Assembly (NCBI GenBank): GCA_023053545.1
Contig: JAKZAN010000001.1
Location: 2,004,565 to 2,068,564 of the forward strand
Direction of reading: 5' to 3'
From: Lepidurus packardi
Lineage: Eukaryota > Arthropoda > Branchiopoda > Notostraca > Triopsidae
DNA: 64,000 nt
Of this stretch, positions 1-11,300 are shown piece by piece. The notes beneath the pieces are model-generated. The model searched no databases. It was not told the origin of the DNA and worked only from the letters and a program-made list of their open reading frames with translations. Every line of letters starts with the position of its first letter. Position 1 is the first letter of the stretch. The position numbers and the translations under genes are program-made.

Positions 1-609
1 AAAGGGCAAGCTGGGCCAGGCATTGGGCCTTGATTGGGACCATGAATTCCGGCGCCGTACACTGAGGAAGGCGATGGCCGATAGCTTTCCCGCCTTTTTA
101 TGCTTCCGCTGTTTTCTTCTTCTTTTTCCCCTTTTCTCCGTTACTTCCTCCGTTTCCCTTCAGTTTGGTCCCCCTTTTTAGCTCTCTTTTGCTAGCTTTA
201 ATTTTATTTTTCTCCTTTTTCTTGAATCTATATTACCCCTGTTCTCTATACCTTCGATTTCTTCCCTCAGCCACCCAAAAATAAAATGTAAAAAAAAAAA
301 AACCCCGAAAACTAGCGACATCGCGTAAGTTCGTCTTAATCAAGCTATACAACCCCGTATAAACGATCGTGCCGAGTGCTTCCAAAAGATTTTTGATACC
401 TTCATCCCCAAGAAAAAAAAGGTGCTATTGATTTTGACTTTCGACTCTCAACTCACTTGGGTTTGTTGTCACTTGTAACCGTCATCCAGCGGCACATCCG
501 TGCTTCCCATCGCCGGAAGCGGACCACAAGGGCGAAGCCTCTGCGACTAGACGCTTGGCGGCTCACAAGGAGGAAGCCGATAAGAATCGTCAGGCCGAAA
601 AGCAATAAG
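1..609 (+). CDS. possible 3' terminal exon(s) of an unrecognised gene
   Basis: Two stretches look weakly coding. Bases 2-91 are open in the second frame and encode a charged, helix-like peptide (contains LGLDWDHEFRRR). Bases 532-609 read open to a TAA with a charged C-terminus (contains EADHKGEASATRRLAAHKEE). They can be joined in phase if 56-531 is an intron, with acceptor ATCCAG at 526-531, but the donor GTACAC is poor. No family is recognised. AATAAA-like hexamers occur downstream near 684 and 815. It could equally be chance open frame, so confidence is low. Confidence 0.25.
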
Positions 610-1500
610 GGGTGACAAAAGACAGACACTTAATTAGCTCCTTGCATAACAAATGCGCATCTCTTATCTACTAAGAGGAGCGAAATAAATAATGTAAAGA
701 ACTGAAACAAACTGTTTCGCGTATATAAAAACGAAATACACTTTTCCAAGATCAGAAGAGGCTTGTATGCTCCCATAGAGCCAGGGAGGAGGATCTTGGA
801 GTAAAAAAAAAAAAAATAAAGTCCTCAAAGTTATGGATTGCCCCTCCTTTCCCCCACCCCGAAAGTTTTGCGTATTTGCGTTTAGTATGGGAGAATTAGA
901 AGAATATATAAGGTGGCTGGATCTGGCATTGACATATTAGGCGAGAAACACCCCTTTCGGGCCCTTTATATACGTTTATGCATAAAGAGGGACATCAGAA
1001 TCCATTTTATGCAAAATACCATCAGGACTGAGACTGACCGGGAGAACGAAGAAGTGTCAGCGAGGAAAATGGAGAGGGAAACTGAATAGCAGTCGGTGGG
1101 CGTGGTCGCGGCAGGGAAAGGGCGGAGCACACTTAGGCATGGCTTTTTTTTCATATATTTTGAGAAGCCGTAAATACGTGGAAGACTGAGAGACAGAAAG
1201 AGAGAGAGAGGGAAGTTACTTGGACCACGCCTTCACATCAACCGCATCGCAGTTTAAGCTATAATATTCACGCTTTGACTCTTGACTCGGATCATAATTT
1301 CGGACGTGAGAGTCAACGGCAGGTATTAACGTGGGGGCTGAGTTTGGGGGGAACTGTGTTTATACGCTGGCATGCAAATGACCTTCTGCATCAGTCTGGA
1401 GGATGTCTGTGATTTACTTGCAATTTTATGACGATATATCCGGTATGTTCGATATTTTTTTTCATTTTTCGTTTTTGTGTGTGCCTTCTTTCCCGTGCAG
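610..1500. other. non-coding DNA upstream of the first visible NFI exon
   Basis: No convincing coding exon is seen here. The segment ends with a good polypyrimidine tract and acceptor (TTCTTTCCCGTGCAG) feeding the NFI exon at 1501. It therefore probably includes the 3' end of the NFI intron that follows the unseen first coding exon. A short GA-rich tract lies near 1195-1212. Confidence 0.5.
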
Positions 1501-2303
1501 GATGAGTTCCATCCATTCATCGAGGCATTGTTGCCTCACGTCAAGTCTTTCTCGTATACCTGGTTCAATCTGCAAGCGGCCAAGCGGAAGTACTTTAAGA
1601 AACATGAAAAGCGGATGTCCTTAGAAGAAGAGCGTCGTTGCAAAGAAGAATTACAGGTATTTATTTTCTATTATATAATAATTTTTTCCTTCCTGTGTTC
1701 GTTTTCGCGGTAAAATTTTGAATTTTTCTATTTCTTTTCAAAATTATTCTGCGACTGTTTCATGTAATTTAAGGCTCGTGAACATGGCCTACAATTATAA
1801 TTATTCTTAATTATATTAGTAGGATGATATAATTAAATAGCATTATTTTTGGATTGATTTAAAGGAATTGTGTTGACAAAATTTTAAAGTCAAGTGAATA
1901 TCAATTGCCATAAGCAGAAGTGAAGATCTTCACTTTAGCAATCGGAAGCATAAAGTTAGCAAGTAATTACAAATACTCAAGTTGAAGTATGTGCTTTAAT
2001 TAAGTGTAGTTTGAAGTAGTTTAGCCAACCTTTTTAAAAATCTTACCTTGAGTGCTGCTGAATTAAGAGTTACATTTTGTAAAACATAATTTTAGAATTT
2101 AAAGTTTTTCACTTGATTTAATGAAGCCTTTCGTGCAAAATTCTATAAAACAGTGTATTGCTATATATAAGGCAATTACAAATAAAGAAATTAAAGCATG
2201 AAGTAGAAATTAATCAATTAAATGCATTAAGTCAACTTTTATTTTCGTATTTTGCTACTCTTTCCGCTCCTGTGTTTTTACTAAGAACGAAATTTCCTAT
2301 AGA

Positions 2304-2341
<38 letters not shown>

Positions 2342-5300
2342 TAACCCAACTTAGGCTCACGCCTATTGTCGGTACTTGCTTTTCTAAGTGCTTTATGCTT
2401 ACTATATGAAAAAATACGTTTTCTTGATAGAGTTTTCTATGTACTTAATTAAGAAATTTCGTGTAATCTTATAAGTATGTATAGCCATACTTAGCTATAT
2501 TAAAACCACAAAGTTACTACATTGACCTTCACTGTTACATTTTGTTTATAGTTTTACCAAGATTTCGCTGGACTTTAAGAAAAACAGTTTACTCGGGTTC
2601 TGTCTTTAAATGTATTTTATTTGTGTTTCGACATTACATTAAGAAAAACATACGTGGTCGGACACCAGCCAGGAAGTTATGAGACAACAATTAATGTTAA
2701 GGTGCCTATTGGGGTGTTGTGCGATATCCGTCCTCTATCGTTGCCGTATTTGCTCGCGGCCTGCTCTTGCTCTCTGGTTTCCGGCTTTAGCCCCTGTAAT
2801 ACGCTTGTCCCGGTCTCCTGCCGGAGTTCCTTTTTGCGATTCGCCTTATCAGAAATGTGTCCACGGTTGAATCGACACGCGAGCGGAATCGGTGATCCGA
2901 GCAGGAGGAAACTGCCACTGACGTTCGCCTGATGTATGAGGTCCTCTCGTTTGCTATCCTCTTTCCCTACAAAGACACACACACACACATAGACACAGAC
3001 ATACAGGGGGAGGAGAAAAGCATCCCTTGCCATTACTGAATAGCAACCCCTTTTCAACAATGAACCTTGGCCCTGGTGTGAGATGTGCATCTCGCGTTTG
3101 TGCAGTGAGAATCGAGGGAAAATCAACGAAGGAAAACGTAAGCATCGTCCGGGAGAAGGGGGGATGAACCGCCTTTTTTATTACCTCAAAAGCCTAAAAG
3201 AGAGCAAGGAGCAAAGAGAAGAAGGATTCCTCGACGATTCAAAGGCAAGAATCAATGGGCGCCTTCTATTACACACGCCTCAGATAAAAAAAAATAAAGG
3301 AAATAATAAAAGGAAAAAAATGTAGGGAGTGGTGATTCATCCATCATAATGTCCTTATGCGAGAAAATAAATTCAAGTTAGAGATGCCTTTTCTGCGGCA
3401 CCTTGCATCTTAGCTCCGCCCACTGTAAAGCGAAATGTTTCTCGTAGATCAGATTCCGCACACAAAAAAATAAAAAAAAATTCGCGCACAGTTTGAGCTT
3501 AAAAGTGAGTTTGAGACGAGGAAAAAAAGAAACCCGAGTAGGCCATAAATTAGCTTTTCTTTGAATGGGCTAACCCATTTATCAGATTTGAAAAATTTAC
3601 TTTCTTAACTTTCGGGCGCCGAAGCAACGGGCTCCAGTTCTCATCTTATAAGTCAGTAAACACTTCACGTGGAGGAATTTTACCTATCGATATCGCACAC
3701 CTTTTTGTTTGGGTTTTAAGAAAGATTCAGCGTTTTCTTTTTTTTTTGGAACCATGTTAGGTTATACATGAGCGAAATTTCAAACGATCTGGGGCGTAAT
3801 GTGTTGCCAAGTCACGTGTGCTCCTAGAGTTAAGAGTTACTATACTAGTTGGAGGCCATTGGGGTGCTAACAGCAGCAGGTCAATGACAGGTTAAGAAGA
3901 CATCCGAAAGAGGATACGCACATGCATCCAAAAAGCCACCACCCAGGACTTGGCCTGCATTTTTGCACCTGTGCTAAGCGCCATAAGCCTCCTCTTTCTC
4001 CTTGTTGTCTTTCTGTCGTTTCTTCTGTCGTATACAAGGTTAGTTCCTGGATCAAAACTTCAGAGATTGTCGGAATTCGGACCATTTAAACTCTTCAAAT
4101 ATTTTAAAGAAAAGGCAAGGGGAGGGCAAAGAAAAATACTGTTCCTTCGTTCGACTTTCACAATGTTATTATTCCTTTTACGACTCCCTTTGAAAGGGAA
4201 GAGATTTTGATAGCAGTAGCTCTTGTAGGCTATATTATTCCGAGTACGAGGAATTCTGTTTCAGCTTTTTTTTTTATAGTGCTTCACGAGTTATTGGTAT
4301 GTAAACTATTGGTCATGACGTACTGTACAAACGGAGTCAGAGCGTGGCTTGTGGCGGCTGTTACCATGGTTACTGTTTACTTCCCTACTTCAAACAGTAC
4401 ACAAGGCCCTCGAGCACCACGGATACTGATACTTCTGTGACGTGTAAAAGCCACGTGATCTTATTGCTAAATTTTCTGACTTTAGTAGCTTGGACTTGGC
4501 CTATAATGGAACAAAAGATACTCGAGCACCACGAATACTGATACTTCTGTGACGTGTAAAAGCCACGTGATCCTATTGCTAAATTTTCTGACTTTAATAG
4601 CTTGGACTTGGCCTATAATGGAACAAAGTCACGTGATCTTATTGCTAAATTTTCTGACTTTAGTAGCTTAGACTTGGCCTATAATGGAACAAAGTCACGT
4701 GATCTTACTGCTAAATTTTCTGACTTTAATAGCTTGGACTTGGCCTATAATGGAACAAAAGATATCAGTAAAGAAACCAGATCTTTTGGTCTAGATTTTA
4801 AGATAAACTTTATTTTTGTTGCTGGCTATTGCCCCTTAAGAGTCCTGTCGCGATTGGGAGCTCTCGATGTTTTGTGATACTCTGACATCGTATTTTAGGC
4901 TATTTAACAGGGATTTGGGGTGGTCTAATGCGAAAATTCAATATCTGTTAAGTACAGGAGGCTCATGTCACGCCCCTTATAAGTTGATTCGTGATTCCCA
5001 GCGGATACTTTAACGTCACCAGACCGCTCTGGAGTTCAGTTCTTAACTTTCTTCCACAGAAATTAATATGGAAACAATGTAATGTATCATCGTTCAGTTG
5101 TTTTCAGGACAATGCTTTGGGCTCATAGCATAAATCTTCATGGATAATTTAGGTTGTCGGTTTACCGTTTAACCCAAGGTATAATCGTTAGCCTGAGAAT
5201 ATCCGAAGCCTGCACTCACTGGAATATACACCTAGACACACATTCTCTCTCTCCGTCACACAGATACGTACACACCTGCTGCATCAGAGCGGGCCAAGAA

Positions 5301-8300
5301 AATGAAAATAAAAACAAAAAAGGAGGAAAAAAGTTGCGACATTGGTTTTTGGCCCTGCTGTGGGCAAGGACGACTAGCCAGCCAGCTCCAGACGTGCCTG
5401 ATGAATATTGTCTTCAGAGCCACTTTGTTATAGAAGCTTCGTAGCAAAACCAACAGGTTTTCTGCGCATAGGTAAAGAGGTTGAACCCAGAAACGAAAAA
5501 AGAAACCAAGCTTAAAGGTACTTGAAAGAGATTGTTGTTAAGAAGTTGTGCTCCTTCTTACTCTTGGTCATCCCTTCACCTGTGCAGTTGCTCTGAAAAA
5601 GAAATTGCATTTGCGTGAAAACCTTCTTGACATTGGGCTTTGGGAAATCAATTGACAAGCGACAATCGTTTTTCGTATGCAAATGAGTGCCGTATAGCTT
5701 GTCGCTGTCGTTGATAATGGAGCTCGTTGTATGGAGCGAAAAAGACGACCAAAAGGACAACGAAAGAGGGATTGGGGGAACGACGGACATGATGGATTAC
5801 ACGGAATTGCGCTTGAAAAACTGGCCAAGTTTACCACAGCATATGCTAAAAGATGACCTTAGGTCAACCGAGAATCATTTGGAATCGCCCCTTACGGCCG
5901 GAAGTGATACAAAAGTCGAGTCTAGAAGGGTTGTCACATTTGCCGAACACATAAGGTCCAATATTATTTATAATAATATATCCTAAAAATATTCCTAATT
6001 TATTCCAAAAGTATCAGTGATTTTCTAATAATTTGAGATAAAAATAGAATACCGAATATTGTTATGACAATATTCGGTATTGATTATTCGATATTCGGTA
6101 TTTAAAAATAGAATACCGAATATTGTTATGACAATATTCGGTATTCTATTTTTCTAATATTTCCCAGTTGTGTATTTCTCATAATATTCCTAATAATTTC
6201 TAGTAATATCTATTTTAAATAAAAAAAAATATTCATAACTTTGTATTAAGGGTATTCTTCGGAATAAAAAAGGCGTCGTGGACTCGGTGATCTTTTGGCT
6301 CATCTCTGGGGATTTGGCCTCAAAAACTAGGACAACAATATAAATACCATAGCTTTTTCACGGTCTTTGGCAAAGCGAGGCTTTTGGCAATAGCACTAGA
6401 TTGGCAGTTTTTCAATGTTGTGGTGGAGCTCAACGCATACAAACACACGTTCAAAACCACGAGGATTTTTTTTTTATTTTTTACATTGCTTCCTTGATCG
6501 ACCTCGAAACACGTGGATTTAACCCAAATACGCTCTTTTTTACGAAAACCATGTCTTTCTGAAGATACAAACCAGAAAGCCTATAACTTAGCTCGATTCT
6601 AACTCTCGAGTGTTTAGTTTGCTTGATTCATTTTCAAAGAGTTACAAAAGGGACATGCTCGTTTTCTTTATTAATTTTAATTCTAGTATATAACTTGTGA
6701 AATATATTATAAATAGAATGTTATTATTTAGAAGCTGGAATTAAATTAAGATCCATTTTGTATGTATTTTTGTTTTTCTTGTTGAAAACGCGACTCATAT
6801 CTTACTGATTTCTATTGCAGAATGAAAAATTGGAAGTGAAACAAAAATGGGCGTCGCGATTATTGGGCAAATTGAGGAAAGATATAACCCAAGAATGTCG
6901 GGAAGATTTCGTGTTGGGTATAACAGGAAAAAAACCAGCTATGTGTGTGTTATCCAATCCGGACCAGAAGGGCAAAATGAGACGCATAGATTGTCTTAGG
7001 CAAGCAGATAAGGTAAGTTTTTCTTTTCTGATATATGAAAGCTTTACCTTTTGTGAGATAATGAAAAAGAAAAGTCTTTGAATGATCACATAAAGGAGTG
7101 AAAAGAATCCGGCTCGCATCTTGTTCTTTTCTTTTGCAGGTGTGGCGCTTAGATTTGGTAATGGTGATTTTATTCAAAGCCATCCCGCTGGAAAGTACGG
7201 ATGGAGAGCGGTTGGAGAAATCGCCTGAATGTCTACATCCTGGTTTATGCGTCAATCCTTATCACATTAACGTCTCGGTACGGGAGTTGGATTTGTACTT
7301 GGCCAATTTCATCAACAGCCATGGTATGAAACAACCTTTCTCACTTTTTGGGTTTCAAAAAAGAGACTTTTGGGGGGTTTGTGTTTTTCGTACTACCATG
7401 AAGAGTTTGCATGACAGCAAGCTATTTAGCTACGCTTTCAAGTCTGACTGGGCTATATGTATGTCAATTCCAGGATATAAAACCCAGCAGATTTTTCAGA
7501 GGCTGGCTCACCTCAACCTACATGCAAACTTCTCTTCCAACCCGAGTTTACTATTATCTGACTGTTGGGTCTTGTGAAAAGCGTCTCAGTGATAGAGCTA
7601 ATTAGCGTGTTGATAAAAAAAAAACACTGTTTGGAAAAGATGAATTTAGATCAGTAATTTTCTGAAACCGTTTTTTGCTTGGAAGTTTTAAGTTTCAAAC
7701 CCTTTTCAATTTAAAATATGGGTTTTAAATCAAAGGAAATGTACAGCAGAAAAGAAATTGTAAATCTACTGTACGAGTTAAAGTATTGCTATTTATCTGA
7801 ATGACTTTAGTTATATATTTTTCTCCAGAATTTCCAGAATTTTAAGAATTTTAGCCCACTTCTAATTGGAATGATTTGCGATTAACTTTTTTATTCCTGA
7901 CATTAATTATAGGTAATTCGTAACTAAAACACTATTTAGGAAAAAGACAAATAGAAGGTGCATTTGCTAAGACTAAAGATGGTGACACTAACCTAGCTCC
8001 ATTTAGAGAACAAGAATAGTTCATAATTAATGTAACACTAGTGAGTTATAAATAATGGTCTGTTAGTGTTTGAGAGTTGTAGAGTTAGTCTAGTCGTAGT
8101 GGGATTGTACTGCCAACAATGAAAATTATATTAAAATTAGGAAATTAGGAAAAAGACAAACAGAAGGTGCATTTGCTAAGACTAAAGATGGTGACACTAA
8201 CCTAGCTCCATTTAGAGAACAAGAATAGTTCATAATTAAAACTAAAACACTATTTAGGAAAAACACTAGACAAAACACTAATGTAACACTAGTGAATTAT

Positions 8301-11300
8301 AAATAATGGTCTGTTAGTGTTTGAAATTTGTAGAGTTAGTCTAGTCGTAGTGGGATTTTACTGCCAACAATGAAAATTGTAATGACAATCCTTGTAACAG
8401 TGAAATTTTGAGTCATTCAGAGTAGTTACTGGATCAAAAAAGGACATAGGCTTACGAGTTTAACAAGCAATTTTGTGGAATTGTCAATGTTGATCATTAA
8501 CAGACTTGAATTGAACCTGATCGCTTTGGTGGATATCAGAAAGTTGGGTTTAATGTTACTATCCTATTAGTATCCTATACACAATTTACACGGCAGTAAA
8601 AGATGACCTTATCTTATACTTAGCGTAGAATTATGCTGGATCTCTTGTTTTTCCTTACATTACTAGATTAATAAAGTATTTTTGTTTTGTTTTCTCTCTC
8701 TTTCTCCCTCTCTCTCTCTCGCGTTCTTTCTCGGGCAGATGCGTTAAGTGGAATCTGTGATACTGGTGACAAAGTGGACGACGACCGGGGTAAGCACACA
8801 ACATATATATACACACCACTTTCTGTCTTTTTTTTTCTTCTTTTTTTGTGACATACGTCATTATGCGAGCATTTAACTATAAAAGATGCCTGATTCCAAG
8901 TCCCAAAACTCACTAGGCCCTTTTCTTACCATTACTACCCAATCCTAACAGGGCTAACACAGTAAATTACAAGAAGCTCGTGAAAAAAAAAAGAAAGGAA
9001 AAGATGGACCTGCTGTCTTGGTTTGCTTGTATGTTTTTCGGTTACCCTTTTTTGTGTTGAGTAAGAGACGGATGTAAGCTTGACTCGTCTCTTAGCTGCC
9101 TTTATTCCTGCTCGCGCGCTCCCCGGCAGTGATTCCATCAATTAACTGGCCTGTCGGAAATTCAGGGAAGGCAGGCAGAAAGTATACAGATACGCAGAAA
9201 AAGATATATTCAAAAGACGAAGGGGGTAAAAATTCCCCACACACATGTACATCGTACGTCTTCTAGTAATCGCATCAAAGGGCGACAAAAGGTTGTGTCC
9301 CCTAACTTAGAACCTCCTGATTGATTTCTCCAGATGTGTAGCGATATCAGAGGTGAAAACGTTCTCTTCCTCGTGCCCGATCCAGCTCTTCGCTATATCA
9401 GGTCCTGGGGAGAATTCCTCCAACGTTGTATATAGCATGAGTGGGACACAATTCTGGGGTTTAGTCGGTTTTGAGCCAGAACAGTTTATGGAGGGGGGTT
9501 GCATAATTGATTCGGGATGAATGGATGCGATGGGATCAAGATTCGAAGCTATTAATAGGGCCATGTCCCCTGTTTACCTCTCGGTCTCCCCCCGTACTGG
9601 AATCGTCCGTCGTCGCTTTAGCATAATCAGGATCATGGCATGTGTAGTGTAGTCCGTCTCCTCCATGATGGGCTCCTATGTACTCCTCTTATTTTGACTC
9701 CTTCCATCGTCGTGGAGCTTACAAGCCATAGAATATATATCCACTGTATAGATCGAACGCGAAGAGAACCCCAACGACCACACCCCCTTCAAGCGGGCGA
9801 CAGGAGTATAGTGTACACCGTATATAGGAAGACGAACCCCCCCCCTTTTATTTCTTCTGCTTGATCATGGGGTGTTCCTAGAGGTTATACGGAGAGAAAA
9901 AGTCGAGTGAGACGAATAGACCGTGATGGATGACACGGCATTTTCCTCCTCCCCCTTCGTTCCCTAAGCCTTGAAGACACTATTTCCCCAGCTTAGGGAC
10001 TTGTGTCATGCTTTTTAGCTGGCAGAAGAATTGCCATGTTTTGCATGACGCGACAAGCCATTCTGCAATTGATAGGAAGCCTTATTAATTCGCAAAATCT
10101 TTCGTTAAAGGGGAATGGTGGTCGGGCTCCTATTTTCGTCCAAAGAACTTGTTGTGTAACTGTTTAAAACGCAGTATAGGCAGCAACAACAATAGTGTTC
10201 TAAAGATAGAGCAGAAAATCTAGTTTCTAGGGATTTATTTCTTTTCATCATACACAAAGTAGTAACTAAGCTATTTGAGAAAGAAAATGTCAAAACAACA
10301 GTCACGTGGCTTCCGGACGACACGGACGTGCCACTGCCATGGTACGCCGAGTGCTCTGTTTACTGTTTGAAAGCATGGAAGTAAACAGTAGCTATGGTAA
10401 CAGGCACCGTAAGCCACGCCATGTTTCATCTTTGACATCAGGACCCATAGTTTTTAGGCCAATAACTCGTAAACGTCTTAACGTTTTTATTTCTTCTGAA
10501 TACATTTGATTTCTTCGCAAATTATACCTTTCCAAGATTGTGTTTAACTCTATGTACTATACATTTAGTGCTGGAATCACCAGGCGATACTCTAGTCGGT
10601 GATCGAAATTCGAGATCTAGGAAACACTAATAGACGTAAGCCAGCCATAGTCGGGCTTCGCGGTGACGTCACAGTGAAAGGGGAGGGGGAAATAAATATT
10701 CGCTGACAATCGCTCACTTTTCGGAAAATCATTCTTTGTAGACCAAAAAACAAGTGCTTTTCGCTCGCCGAAACTAGGACGACTTGCAAGGCAAAGCTTG
10801 CAAGTCGTCATTTTAAAGGGGTCATGTTCTGACAAAATGTCTTGAATAAACTTCATATGGAAAGCCAAATGTATTGCGTCTGATGGAGTTTGAAACTGAA
10901 AGCACCTCAAACCGATATGTGCACTGCGACGACCAAGTAGGCGTGCTTTTAATCTAGTTTTCACGATAACCAAATAGAAAGGAAAACTTGCTACCGTGTC
11001 TTCATCACATTTTCAGTTGGCTTTAAAGCTAACTTTGAAATTTGCCTTTAAAGAAACTTTCAATTGGCGTTAAAGCAAAACTTTAAACTATTTATCAGGA
11101 ATTTCTTTTGAACTAGAATTTTCATGTACAACTTTCTGAAATCGGCTCAATTATTCGTCCAGTTTCCTATTCTTTAATCCTAATTTATGCCCGCAAAAGA
11201 TTTACAATATTTCAGTCTGAATCTTCCCTTTTTCAGACCAGCTCGCCCAAGAGAAGCTTGTCCGGTTGTCAGCTGTGAGAAATTACTGCAAAAGCTGCAG

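Larger units (their letters stand above)
1657..6820. other. NFI intron, repeat-bearing
   Basis: This is an AT-rich 5.2-kb intron between two DNA-binding-domain exons. It holds a run of about 30 T near 2310-2340, a foldback MITE copy (4283-4475), a tandem array derived from its edge (4452-4760) and an AT-rich inverted repeat (6041-6153). Open frames at 2677-3126 and 5687-5986 show no family motif or exon-like boundaries and are not called as genes. Confidence 0.7.

Noticed and set aside
1-30. Collagen-like G-x-P reading at the left edge
   Set aside because: It is short, ends at a TGA within about 30 bases, and competes with a longer frame in another phase.
2677-3126. 149-residue open frame on the minus strand in an NFI intron
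   Set aside because: Overlapping open frames exist on both strands, there is no family motif, part of it is a CA-repeat translation, and no splice or promoter support is seen.
4602-4877. Open frame with repeated [12 protein letters not shown] peptide
   Set aside because: It is only the translation of the 65-bp tandem repeat; no gene structure supports it.
5687-5986. Plus-strand open frame in an NFI intron
   Set aside because: It overlaps two minus-strand frames of similar length, has no recognisable domain and runs into the AT-rich repeat.
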